Assembly: GCA_003645745.1 (NCBI GenBank)
Contig: QNCH01000006.1
Coordinates: 1 to 17,912 of the forward strand
Source of the DNA: Candidatus Omnitrophota bacterium
GTDB taxonomy: Bacteria; Omnitrophota; Gorgyraeia; B26-G9
Direction of reading: 5' to 3'
DNA: 17,912 nt
The notes beneath the pieces are model-generated. The model was not told the origin of the DNA. It saw only the letters and a program-made list of their open reading frames with translations, and did not search any database. Made by a program: the position numbers and the translations under genes. Each line of letters starts with the position of its first letter. Positions within the stretch are counted from its first letter, which is position 1. This document shows, in pieces, positions 1 through 7,610 of the stretch.

Positions 1-46
1 ACAGGTTACGCCTGTCTGCGTGCGGCACGCACAGGCAGGACCTGTC
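1..46. repeat. Short imperfect palindrome at window edge
   Basis: The two halves form an inverted repeat: ACAGGT at 1-6 pairs with ACCTGT at 41-46, and GCCTGT...GCGTGC pairs with GCACGC...ACAGGC around a centre near 23. It is unrelated in sequence to the 182-bp family that begins 18 bp further on. It may continue to the left of the window. Role unknown; it could form a hairpin in RNA or be a remnant of another small repeat family. Confidence 0.5.
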
Positions 47-63
47 CCTACAGACTTGACTTC

Positions 64-245
64 TATATTCACACGTAATTGGTTTGCAAAATTTAGGTGT
101 TTCCCTGTGCTGTAGATTGGAACGATCTAACTTAAGACAAACCGCAGGCGCAGCTTGCTGCGTTGAGGTTCGGCGATAGAAGAACGTTTCAAGATGCAGT
201 GCAGGGAAACATCATAAAATTGCAAACCAATTACGTTTGAGTATA
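64..245 (+). repeat. 182-bp palindromic repeat, family A copy 1 (full length)
   Basis: A near-palindrome with arms of about 85-90 bp. It starts with TATATTCACACGTAATT and ends with the inverse, AATTACGTTTGAGTATA. The left arm carries CCCTGTGCTGTAGATTGG and the right arm the complement of CCCTGCACTGCATCTTG, an asymmetry shared by all full-length copies. The centre is CGCAGCTTGCTGCG. It lies 79 bp downstream of the stop of the REC-PAS gene. No open reading frame or transposase is visible in it. It reads as a MITE-like or REP-like non-coding element. Confidence 0.9.
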
Positions 246-324
246 ATTCCTTTCGTTGTAATAAGTTACAAACTATTTTAACCATTTGCTACCCACAAAT
301 TTTATTAACGAGGAATTTAATATT

Positions 325-2031
325 CTATTTATTCTTTAATTTATTAAGCGTCTCTGTAAGCTGCTTGACTTCATCTTTCAATTCCAAAATCCGCTCTTCC
401 CTGCCTATGCTGGCTTTATAAAATATTTCGAGCTCCTTTAAACGTTTTAGGAGTTCACCCTCAACATTCCTTTTCATAGTTACATCCCTGGCACACCCAA
501 CAGTTCCTATTACCTTTCCATTCTCATCCCAAAAGGGTGATTTAACAATATCGAAAATAACAAATTTTCCTTTAAGATAACCTGATTCATCCATTCTTGC
601 TATTTTTTTTGTTTTTAAAACAGTTTGATCAGAATTAGTACAAGTTTTACCAAAGGTATGATATTTAGGATTTTCAGGATGCGCTTGTTGCTCCCTTTCA
701 GCGAAAAAAATATCAGTTTTTCCAATAGGTTCATAAACATCCTTAGCACCGAGCATTCCCTGACAAAAAGATTTATTTCCAAACATAAACCTACCCTGAG
801 AATCCTTAGTCCAGATAAACTCAGGCAAATTATCGCACATCAATCTTAACATAGAATTTAAACGATTGAGCTTGCCATAATTCTCATCCAACGCCTCTTG
901 CACCTTCTTACGCTCGGTAATGTCATCATAAACAGTTACAATTTCACCAGCAGGAAGCTTGTAAACATAATTTTCTCTCCACACCGTTAGTCTATTATCT
1001 TTATATAACGCAGCAGGATGGCTTTCAGCTTTCCCAGTTTTCCACACCCTTTTAAAGATACTAAAGAGGCCAAACTCTTTAACAGCCGGAAAAACATCCA
1101 GAACACTTTTACCAATAACGTCCTCTCTTTTAAGTTTATCTATCTTCTCCGCGGCTCTATTAAAACCAGCAATGATAAAGTCATTCCCCTCATCCCTTGC
1201 TTCATAAACCGCGACTCCGCTACTCATATTCTCAAACAATTCTCTGTATTTTATCTCGTCTTGCCGTAGTTTCCACTTAAGTTCCTTTTGTTCAGTAATA
1301 TCACGGAAAACACCAAGTAAACACTTTTTCTTATCCAACACTATAAGGGAGGCATTAACATCAACATAAAAAACACTGCCGTTCTTTCTCTTTACCGGGA
1401 TATTTTCCGCAATAGCAATTTCGCCTTTTTCCTGTTTCTCAAACTGCTCAAGAGTATATGGCAAACCTTCTTTTGGATGGATATCATCAACTTTTAAGCA
1501 GGCAAACTCCTGCGTGCTATATCCCAACATATCGTAAATCATTCTATTGCCAAAAAGCAATTTCCGTTCTTTTAGCTCCGCAATAATTATTCCATCTCTG
1601 GCATTATCAAAAATAATCCTAAATTTTTGCTCCGCCTCCCTGCGATGATGGCGTTCTTCCGCGTCTTTTATTTCTTTGTCAATAGCAACACAAAGCCGCG
1701 TCAAATTGCCTTTCATCAAATAATCATGTGCGCCTTTTTTCATCGCCTCCACCGCAACATCCTCACCAACAGTACCTGATACTACAATAAAAGGAATATC
1801 AAACTGTTTTTGCTGAACCAGCTCTAAAGCTGCAGGAGCGCTGAAACGCGGCAGTTTATAATCTGCAATGATTACATCCCATTTTTCCTGATCAAGCGCC
1901 GCATTCATGTCCTCTTCAGTCTCCACACGCTCAAAATCCACTTCATAACCATCAGACTTAATTTTCTCTACTATCAGTAAAGCGTCACTTTCTGTATCTT
2001 CAACTATCAATATATGTAATAGTTTATTCAT
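325..2031 (-). CDS. Receiver-PAS-PAS-PAS signalling protein without output domain
   Basis: A 568-residue soluble protein. Residues 1-120 are a response-regulator receiver with acidic pair E11/D12, phospho-acceptor D57 (ADYKLP), switch residue S85 and K107. Three PAS domains follow at about 140-260, 268-385 and 400-530; the first two end in DITEQKE and DITERKK and the third in ARDVTMKR, the usual PAC-type ends. The last 40 residues form a coiled coil (LELKDEVKQL). There is no histidine-kinase, GGDEF, EAL or DNA-binding domain, so it probably relays or scaffolds signals to a separate partner. The start at 2031 is preferred over the ATG at 2061. It lies one base after the upstream stop codon with AAGGAG at good distance, whereas the longer form would add ten residues before the receiver fold. 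It is translationally coupled to the upstream receiver gene. The ligands of the PAS domains cannot be told from sequence. Confidence 0.88.
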   Translation of the reverse strand: MNKLLHILIVEDTESDALLIVEKIKSDGYEVDFERVETEEDMNAALDQEKWDVIIADYKLPRFSAPAALELVQQKQFDIPFIVVSGTVGEDVAVEAMKKGAHDYLMKGNLTRLCVAIDKEIKDAEERHHRREAEQKFRIIFDNARDGIIIAELKERKLLFGNRMIYDMLGYSTQEFACLKVDDIHPKEGLPYTLEQFEKQEKGEIAIAENIPVKRKNGSVFYVDVNASLIVLDKKKCLLGVFRDITEQKELKWKLRQDEIKYRELFENMSSGVAVYEARDEGNDFIIAGFNRAAEKIDKLKREDVIGKSVLDVFPAVKEFGLFSIFKRVWKTGKAESHPAALYKDNRLTVWRENYVYKLPAGEIVTVYDDITERKKVQEALDENYGKLNRLNSMLRLMCDNLPEFIWTKDSQGRFMFGNKSFCQGMLGAKDVYEPIGKTDIFFAEREQQAHPENPKYHTFGKTCTNSDQTVLKTKKIARMDESGYLKGKFVIFDIVKSPFWDENGKVIGTVGCARDVTMKRNVEGELLKRLKELEIFYKASIGREERILELKDEVKQLTETLNKLKNK

Positions 2032-2032
2032 C

Positions 2033-2479
2033 TTAATTCTTCTCCTTTGAAGGCGGCTCATTTATAAGCAGCCAGTATAGTCCTAAGTTTCTTACCGCTT
2101 CTGAAAACTGTTGAAACTCTACTGGCTTACGCACATAGCTATTACAGCCCAAACTGTAACCGCTAATCAAATCCTGTTCTTCTTTTGAAGATGTGAGTAT
2201 AACCACAGGAAACAATTTTGTCAGGCTATTCGCGCGTACCTGTTTTAATACTTCCAAACCATTTATTTTTGGCAATTTTATGTCAAGCAGAATAACCGTT
2301 GGCATTCGATCCAAGTTGTTACCCGCGTATTCCCCCCTCATAAAAAGATAATCGAGAGCTTTTTCCCCGTCTCTTACCACTACTACCTCATTAATTATCC
2401 TGTTTTCCTTTAATGCCTCCAATATAAGTTCAATATCATCATCTCTATCCTCTACAAGTAAAATAATTTTATTCTTCAT
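2033..2479 (-). CDS. Single-domain response regulator, Rcp1/CheY type
   Basis: A 148-residue stand-alone receiver. It has the acidic pair E10/D11, phospho-acceptor D66 in LLDIKLP, T96 in ILTSSKE, and K118 followed by the cis-proline P119 in YVRKPV. The long insertion after the first helix (DYLFMRGEYAG) is typical of Rcp1-like regulators that partner phytochrome-type kinases. The absence of an effector domain means it passes phosphate on or acts by protein contact. The start ATG follows GAGGAGAG. It lies 20 bp after the histidine-kinase stop and one base before the next gene's ATG, so the three genes form one cassette. The likely phosphodonor is the neighbouring kinase; this is inference from gene order. 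Confidence 0.92.
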   Translation of the reverse strand: MKNKIILLVEDRDDDIELILEALKENRIINEVVVVRDGEKALDYLFMRGEYAGNNLDRMPTVILLDIKLPKINGLEVLKQVRANSLTKLFPVVILTSSKEEQDLISGYSLGCNSYVRKPVEFQQFSEAVRNLGLYWLLINEPPSKEKN

Positions 2480-2499
2480 CGCTCTCCTCTCTTTTTAAT

Positions 2500-5139
2500 C
2501 TAAAATTTTGCGAGCGTGAAATAAAATACTGCGCCTTTGCCTAACTCACTTTCCGCCCAAACACAACCGCCATGTTTGCGGATTATTCGCTCTACTGTCG
2601 CAAGGCCTACACCTGTTCCCGGGAACTCAGATTCAGAATGAAGGCGCTGAAAAACACCAAACAACTTATCTCGATATTTTACATCAAATCCTACTCCATT
2701 GTCACAAACAAAATATTGTTTTTCTTCTTTAACCTGCTTTGTACCAAACTCTATATACGCCGCTGGATTATTTTTAGAAAATTTCCACGCGTTTTCTAAT
2801 AAATTTTGCAATACAACACGCAATAACTCTTTATCCCCAACAGCAATCACTCGGGGCTGTATATTAACCTCCACCCTTCGTTCCTGATCTGTTTGCTGAA
2901 ACTCAACAATCAAATCTTGCGCCAACCGGCTTAAATCAATTCTTTCTCTTTTAATTTCCTTACGGGTTACACGCGCGAGCTGCAGCATATCCTCAATAAG
3001 CTGCGCCATATGTAATGAAGCATTTTTAATACGCGCAAGATAATCTTTGCCCTGAGCATCAAGCTTATCAGCGTACTTTTTAAGTATAAGCTGACTAAAA
3101 CCATCCATACTTCTAAGCGGCGCTCTCAGATCATGCGATACCGAGTAACTAAACGCTTCCAGCTCTTTATTAGCAGCTTCCAGCTCCCTGGTTCTCGCAT
3201 TCACAAGCTTCTCAAGATGCATCTGATATTCTTCCAGCTCCTTTTCAACTTTCCTGCGCTCGGTAATATCAAATACCCTCGCCTGAAGTACTTCCTTACC
3301 ATTCAGCACCATCTTATCAAGCAACACCTGGGCAGGAAAATCAGTACCATTATCAAGACGCCGGTGTAAATGCTCAAACCGCGCACTGCCTTCTTTTAGA
3401 GCGAATATAATATTATTGCTGGCATAAGTCATCGAATCAATGCCGTCCGGCTGAGCCTGAGGCGAAAAATCAGCAGGATGCCTGCTGCAAAATTCCTCTT
3501 TGGTGGTACAACCGAAAAGCCGCAGCGCCGCCTTATTGCAATCAAAAAAACCTTTTTTATCAAGAAGCATTATCGCATCACTAGACGAATCGTATAGAAC
3601 CTGGAGCTTAATTTTACTCTCGTATATCGCAGCTTCCGCCTTTTTGCGCTCAGTGATATCCCTTATAACAGCCAGCAAACACAAATCACCCTTGTAATTA
3701 AAGCCTGCCCCTTTAACCTCAACATTAAACGCGGCACCATCCTTGCGGACATCCACTGATTCAGCATAAAATTTACCCTCTGACAGAACATCCCGTTTGA
3801 ATTGCTCAAAAAAATAACAATAATCAGAATGAATTATATCCTTACTGGAAAGCCCGATCAAGTTATCATAAGAATAACCGTACATCTCGCAAGCTTGAGG
3901 ATTAGCTTCTACGATAAAGCCGTTTAAATCAAAAATAACAAACGAATCAGTAGCAGAATCAAAGATGCCGTGATATCGCTCTTCACTGTCCAGCAAAGCC
4001 TCCTCTGCCTGCCTGCGCCTTAACCTATTCACAACAAGGACAATAATAATCAAAGTTTGAAAAATTATAAATAGAGCCACACCAAAAGTCAACTTTTTAT
4101 GTTCCTTAAAAAATGAATAAGGCTGATTAATCACAATACTGTTTTCTGGTAAATCAGAAAGTTTAATGCCCCAGCGTTTCAGTTGCTCATAGTTAAACAT
4201 ATAACGATTCGCGCCTCTTTGCACAGGAATACTTTTAATCTTTTCCCCATGCAAAACGCGTAAAGCAATTTCAGCCGCTGCTTTTCCGTCAAAGAACGGA
4301 TTCATTAACATCCCTCCAACAACTCCATAGTTCAAATGCCCCTCATAATTGCAATATACAGGCACACCAGAAGCTTCGGTTATTAAGATAGTGCTTTCCT
4401 TTGGATTGAAAATTGTTCCGGATTTATCCTTCACAAATCCCCATAAAAGTATTATGCTGCCATCTGATAATTTTTCCACTTTTTTTAAAAGCTCTTCCAT
4501 CGTTAAGTTGTTCCAAAAACTGAACCTTGTTAAACCGCGAAATTTCGGAATTATTTTCTGCTTTAGTTCCTGCGCGAAAATCATACCGCTTGAGGAACTA
4601 TCGCTGATCACAACAATATGGCGAGATTTGGGATGTAATTTAAGGGCAATATCTATAGTTTTTTCAGTGTCACACTTTTCTATTACTCCTGTGATTCGCT
4701 CAGCATCAGTTGGCGATAAAAAATTGCCATCAAAAACCTCGATGCCGCAAAAAACTATTGGGGTATGAACAAATAAATCATTATGATATTTAAGCAAAAA
4801 CTCAAACGCGTAATTATCGGAGCAGATAATTAAATCAATTTTTTGATTACTGTACTTAAGTTTGTAAATCCCGTATAACTGCTGAAAATACTCTTTAGTA
4901 AAAATTCTCTTTGTATCCATATATTCGATATATAATATAATATTTTGAACTTCCGTTTTTAGAACAGACTCTATTCCTTCCATACTTCTGTCAGAATAAG
5001 TATATCCCTTGTGGTAAGAATTAAGAATAAGTACACGCTTTTTAAGATTGCTGCTGGCGTATGTCAACGTAACGCTCAGAGAGGAAATAATAAACACGAT
5101 AAAAATAAAAACCGCGGTAGATGTACTCAACTCTTTCAA
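2500..5139 (-). CDS. Membrane histidine kinase with ABC-substrate-binding-like sensor, two PAS domains
   Basis: An 879-residue inner-membrane sensor kinase. Residues 9-28 are a signal/transmembrane segment. Residues 33-310 resemble the ABC substrate-binding sensor fold (starts KKRVLILNSYHKGY) and should lie in the periplasm. Residues 352-371 are a second transmembrane helix. PAS domains follow at about 385-500 and 508-630, each ending DITERxK, then a coiled coil at 630-662. The HisKA domain has phospho-acceptor H669 (SVSHDLRAPL). The HATPase domain has N783 (LENAWKFS), D813 (CDNGVGFD) and a G2 box at 841 (GTGVGLA), so all catalytic boxes are intact. The start codon is TTG (5137-5139), preceded by GGAAGGA at about nine bases. 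A full palindromic repeat sits 24 bp upstream of the start. It probably phosphorylates the receiver encoded next. The sensed ligand is unknown; many such domains in other bacteria are of unproven specificity. Confidence 0.92.
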   Translation of the reverse strand: MKELSTSTAVFIFIVFIISSLSVTLTYASSNLKKRVLILNSYHKGYTYSDRSMEGIESVLKTEVQNIILYIEYMDTKRIFTKEYFQQLYGIYKLKYSNQKIDLIICSDNYAFEFLLKYHNDLFVHTPIVFCGIEVFDGNFLSPTDAERITGVIEKCDTEKTIDIALKLHPKSRHIVVISDSSSSGMIFAQELKQKIIPKFRGLTRFSFWNNLTMEELLKKVEKLSDGSIILLWGFVKDKSGTIFNPKESTILITEASGVPVYCNYEGHLNYGVVGGMLMNPFFDGKAAAEIALRVLHGEKIKSIPVQRGANRYMFNYEQLKRWGIKLSDLPENSIVINQPYSFFKEHKKLTFGVALFIIFQTLIIIVLVVNRLRRRQAEEALLDSEERYHGIFDSATDSFVIFDLNGFIVEANPQACEMYGYSYDNLIGLSSKDIIHSDYCYFFEQFKRDVLSEGKFYAESVDVRKDGAAFNVEVKGAGFNYKGDLCLLAVIRDITERKKAEAAIYESKIKLQVLYDSSSDAIMLLDKKGFFDCNKAALRLFGCTTKEEFCSRHPADFSPQAQPDGIDSMTYASNNIIFALKEGSARFEHLHRRLDNGTDFPAQVLLDKMVLNGKEVLQARVFDITERRKVEKELEEYQMHLEKLVNARTRELEAANKELEAFSYSVSHDLRAPLRSMDGFSQLILKKYADKLDAQGKDYLARIKNASLHMAQLIEDMLQLARVTRKEIKRERIDLSRLAQDLIVEFQQTDQERRVEVNIQPRVIAVGDKELLRVVLQNLLENAWKFSKNNPAAYIEFGTKQVKEEKQYFVCDNGVGFDVKYRDKLFGVFQRLHSESEFPGTGVGLATVERIIRKHGGCVWAESELGKGAVFYFTLAKF

Positions 5140-5142
5140 TTA

Positions 5143-5156
5143 TTTAAGTCCTTCCA
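5143..5156 (-). promoter_or_regulatory. Ribosome binding site deciding a TTG start
   Basis: On the minus strand GGAAGGAC lies about nine bases before the TTG at 5139. No in-frame ATG sits near this point, and the residues that follow give a good signal/transmembrane segment, so the TTG is accepted as the initiator. Confidence 0.6.
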
Positions 5157-5163
5157 TCTATAC

Positions 5164-5345
5164 TATACTCAAACGCAATTGATTTGCAAAATTCAGGCGT
5201 TTCCCTGTGCTGTAGATTGGAACGTTCTGATTGAGTCAAACCGCAGGCGCAGCTTGCTGCGCCTAAGGATTTGCGAATGAAGAACGTTTCAAGATGCAGT
5301 GCAGGGGGACGTTCTGAAATTGCAAACCAATTGCGTTTGAGTATA
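5164..5345 (+). repeat. 182-bp palindromic repeat, family A copy 2 (full length)
   Basis: Best-preserved copy: TATACTCAAACG at the left end and CGTTTGAGTATA at the right end. The exact centre holds AGGCGCAG-CTTG-CTGCGCCT (5245-5264), an 8-bp perfect stem with a four-base loop. Same orientation as copy 1. It fills the gap between the phosphatase stop (5353) and the kinase start (5139), so it would be transcribed in any read-through mRNA and fold into one long hairpin. Confidence 0.93.
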
Positions 5346-5352
5346 TTTTACT

Positions 5353-5877
5353 TTATGCTAAATGTCCCTTTTTAACCTTATTCAGCAAATAATAAATATC
5401 CCCCATAACTCCTGTGCCGCCATTTCGCGTACACACAAAGTCAACTTTTTCTATTGCCCAAGGCATTGCGTCTAAAGGCGCGCAGGAAAACCCCGCTGTT
5501 TCTAATAAAGAAACATCTATCCAATCATCACCTATATAAAGCAAATTTTTCCAGGTTAGATTATATTTAGTGAGTAAACCTTCTGCTACAGCAATTTTAT
5601 CCCGCGCATTTAAATACACATCTTTTATCTTCAATTTTTCAGCCCTGCGCAAAACACTTTCATTTTTTTCTCCAGTGATCAAAGCAACAATCAGCCCCTG
5701 CTCACGCAAAAGCCTTAGCGCCTGTCCGTCACGGGCATTAAACTTTTTCATTGTTTCCCCTTGCTGCGTATAATACATTCCGCCGTCAGTAAGCACTCCA
5801 TCAACATCCATAGCTACTATCTTAATTTGTTTCAATTTTTCAGCCCAACCAGGAGCTAAACTAATAAATTCTTCCAT
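5353..5877 (-). CDS. kdsC: KdsC-family HAD phosphatase (KDO-8-P or nonulosonate-9-P phosphatase)
   Basis: A 174-residue cytoplasmic HAD phosphatase of the cap-less KdsC type, matching the family's usual length. Motif I is D24-V-D26-GVLTDG. Motif II is T68-G69 (ALITGEKN), motif III is K94, and motif IV is GDDWID with D117/D118. The C-terminal loop RNGGTG (151-156), which in this family closes over the neighbouring subunit's active site, is present. KdsC removes phosphate from KDO-8-phosphate in lipopolysaccharide core synthesis. Because neuA/neuB lie nearby, a role as 9-phosphatase for a nonulosonic acid is also possible; the motifs do not separate the two. The start ATG follows GGGGA at about nine bases. 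It stands alone between two repeat-filled gaps. Confidence 0.88.
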   Translation of the reverse strand: MEEFISLAPGWAEKLKQIKIVAMDVDGVLTDGGMYYTQQGETMKKFNARDGQALRLLREQGLIVALITGEKNESVLRRAEKLKIKDVYLNARDKIAVAEGLLTKYNLTWKNLLYIGDDWIDVSLLETAGFSCAPLDAMPWAIEKVDFVCTRNGGTGVMGDIYYLLNKVKKGHLA

Positions 5878-5904
5878 TTTTTTATTTCCCCATACTTATT
5901 AAAT

Positions 5905-5937
5905 TAGATTCCCGCTAAAAAATTGCGGGAATGACAA
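5905..5937. repeat. Family B hairpin repeat (GATTCCCGC...GCGGGAAT)
   Basis: ATTCCCGC and GCGGGAAT form a perfect 8-bp stem around an A/T-rich loop (TAAAAAATT). The same motif recurs in inverted orientation at 5989-6020 and in diverged form at 11141-11187 and 14888-14920. It lies just upstream of the phosphatase gene. It could be a small mobile palindrome or a transcription-terminating hairpin. Confidence 0.75.
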
Positions 5938-5988
5938 TGAGAGTCTGCGTCTTGAAGTTTTTTTATCATTTGCCATTTTCCTATTTTT

Positions 5989-6020
5989 GTCATTCCCGTA
6001 ATGTTTTTAGCGGGAATCTA
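5989..6020. repeat. Family B hairpin repeat, inverted copy
   Basis: Read on the minus strand this is AGATTCCCGCTAAAAAC followed by ATTACGGGAATGACA, the inverse of the copy at 5905-5937. The two copies are about 50 bp apart and face each other, so the pair itself could form a larger stem. The right-hand flank runs on as TATAACTTACTCCCCGCTTCA, whose CCCCGCTTCA is also seen at 11236-11245 after another copy. Confidence 0.7.
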
Positions 6021-6042
6021 TAACTTACTCCCCGCTTCACTC

Positions 6043-6142
6043 AGAAGCTGTGAAATAATACCCCTTTTTTACGTTCTCACTTTTTTCTCCGACGAGACAC
6101 AAAAGTGAACAGACGAAAAACAGTGATTATTTCACAGCTTCT
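6043..6142. repeat. Nested palindrome, family C
   Basis: AGAAGCTGTGAAATAAT at 6043-6059 is matched by its exact inverse, ATTATTTCACAGCTTCT, ending at 6142. Inside this outer 17-bp stem is a second, weaker inverted pair, GTTCTCACTTTT and AAAAGTGAACAGAC. It starts six bases after the methyltransferase stop, so on the minus strand it may act as a 3' stabilising or terminating structure, but no clean T-run follows. No second copy was seen in this window. Confidence 0.7.
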
Positions 6143-6148
6143 CACCGA

Positions 6149-7024
6149 TTACCACTTACAATTAAACTTTGCCTTATACTTACGCAAAAAAGTACGCAGA
6201 CGCACATAATTTTCACCCTCTTTGTTAAAATCGATGTCTTGCGGTTTAAAAATTTTTCCCTTTCTAAGAATATACACAAGAGTGCTGCCAATATGCTCTA
6301 CAAGCCAGACTAAGCCTGTAAGCTTGCATAAAATATGCAAAGTGTTTGCGGAGAATGTAAATAAATGCGCTTCCTGAAAAAAATTCTTTTCTAAATCCCC
6401 ATAAGGATGCAAAATATCCGGAACCTCAAAAAAAACAAACCCATCATCTTTAAGCATTCTCCTTACCTTTGAAAACGCGATAACAGGATCAACACAGTGC
6501 TCCAAAACATGCATTAAAATAATTAAATCAAATTTTTTTTCGGTTTCCGGATAATCTTCCAATATTCCGCAAAACACATTTATTCCGCGATCGCGAGCCT
6601 GAGAAGATAACTTTAAATCAGGTTCTATACCATAAAATTCCGCATCAGGCTTTGCCTTTTTCATTTCCTCAAGCAAAATTCCATTTGCACAGCCTATTTC
6701 CATAACCGCACAATTCGGTTTTAAAAGCAATCGTGAAATAGAACCTGATAAAGCAATGTTTGCCCGCCTATAGTCTTTGCTCTCTAAATCAATGATCTTA
6801 TATTGCCTGCGGTATTGCTGCTGGTAATATTGACTTATTTGCCCTTTACTTTTACGCGGGTTAATGTAAACTAAACCGCAATGTTTACACACCACATTTC
6901 TTGCTTTAACATCATACCTGCAGTATCCTGAAAGAACCTCATAGTCATCTCTGCCGCATAACGCGCATTTAACAAACTGCAAATCCTGTTTGGGCTCTAA
7001 TAATTTATTTTTAGATTCATTCAT
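6149..7024 (-). CDS. SAM-dependent methyltransferase with N-terminal zinc ribbon
   Basis: A 291-residue cytoplasmic protein. Residues 18-52 form a zinc ribbon with C20, C23, C46 and C49 (CALC and CKHC). The class I methyltransferase fold follows at about 80-230. SAM-binding motif I is E109-IGCANG, the acidic residue at the end of strand 2 is in YGIEPD, and LMHVLEHC is the motif IV/post-I helix. This architecture is common in surface-polysaccharide, O-antigen and nonulosonic-acid gene sets, where it methylates sugars. The acceptor here is unknown. No good ribosome binding site precedes the ATG. The gene follows the CBS gene by nine bases, so translational coupling is likely. The C-terminus is basic and short and shows no sign of truncation. 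Confidence 0.87.
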   Translation of the reverse strand: MNESKNKLLEPKQDLQFVKCALCGRDDYEVLSGYCRYDVKARNVVCKHCGLVYINPRKSKGQISQYYQQQYRRQYKIIDLESKDYRRANIALSGSISRLLLKPNCAVMEIGCANGILLEEMKKAKPDAEFYGIEPDLKLSSQARDRGINVFCGILEDYPETEKKFDLIILMHVLEHCVDPVIAFSKVRRMLKDDGFVFFEVPDILHPYGDLEKNFFQEAHLFTFSANTLHILCKLTGLVWLVEHIGSTLVYILRKGKIFKPQDIDFNKEGENYVRLRTFLRKYKAKFNCKW

Positions 7025-7033
7025 ATTCTAATT

Positions 7034-7471
7034 TTAAAAAACCGCGTTTAAAATATCATGCCTGCCCACAATTCCGGCAATTCTACCATTTTCCAGAATC
7101 GGCAGAGTATGAATATTATCCCTGCACATTATTTCCACTACTTGCTCAAGAGGTGTAGCTTTATCAACGGTAACTACATCCTTAGTCATTACATACTTAA
7201 TTTTAATCCCATCATCAGAAGAATATTGAGAAGAGTCACATTTATCATCCAACACCTCGCTGATTATACGAAACAAATCAGTTATTGTAATAATGCCAAC
7301 TAACTTTTTCCCATCTCCTACAATCGGCACTCCGCTAATCCTATCGCGCAGCATAAGATGCGCCACTGACTTTAAAGAGTACTCCTGTGAAACCATAACC
7401 ACACATTCACTCATTACATCTTCTAATGTTAAGTGATTTTTCTTTATTTTCTCCCTGACTATTTCTAACAT
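7034..7471 (-). CDS. Stand-alone CBS-domain pair protein
   Basis: A 145-residue protein made almost entirely of two CBS motifs, at about 17-75 and 90-145. Each carries the typical endings: SGVPIVGDGKKLVGIITITD in the first, HTLPILENGRIAGIVGRHD in the second. Such Bateman modules bind adenosyl nucleotides and regulate a partner; no enzyme domain is attached here. A strong AGGGAGG ribosome binding site lies before the ATG at 7471. The gene is nine bases upstream of the methyltransferase gene. CBS pairs are fused to sugar nucleotidyltransferases in some flagellin-glycosylation islands (PtmE type), so a regulatory role in this sugar cluster is conceivable but unproven. Confidence 0.88.
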   Translation of the reverse strand: MLEIVREKIKKNHLTLEDVMSECVVMVSQEYSLKSVAHLMLRDRISGVPIVGDGKKLVGIITITDLFRIISEVLDDKCDSSQYSSDDGIKIKYVMTKDVVTVDKATPLEQVVEIMCRDNIHTLPILENGRIAGIVGRHDILNAVF

Positions 7472-7513
7472 TTCTCTATCCTCCCTGTAAAATTATGGCT
7501 CTTTTACAGAATC

Positions 7514-7610
7514 TATACTCAAACGCAATTGGTTTGCAATTTCAGAACGTCCCCCTGTGCCCTAGATTAGAACGCTCTGACTTAAGCCAAACCTATTACG
7601 TTTGAGGATA
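7514..7610 (+). repeat. 97-bp deletion derivative of family A (copy 3)
   Basis: Begins TATACTCAAACGCAATTGG, follows the left arm as far as the central CAAACC, and then jumps to TATTACGTTTGAGGATA, the right terminus. The junction lies in CAAACC, a hexamer present both near the centre and near the right end of full copies, so the 85-bp loss is explained by recombination between direct repeats. Its right 29 bp overlap the 3' end of the glycosyltransferase gene and provide its stop codon. Confidence 0.87.

Noticed and set aside
2032..2061. Longer start (ATG at 2061) for the REC-PAS protein
   Set aside because: It overlaps the upstream receiver gene by 29 bases and adds a basic segment outside the receiver fold; the ATG at 2031 has a better ribosome binding site.
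4349..4768. A 139-codon open frame on the plus strand
   Set aside because: Fully antisense to the sensor domain of the histidine kinase, with no domain signature.
5011..5280. Plus-strand open frame running from the kinase start into the repeat
   Set aside because: Composed of antisense kinase sequence and half of the family A palindrome; low-complexity product, no start signal.
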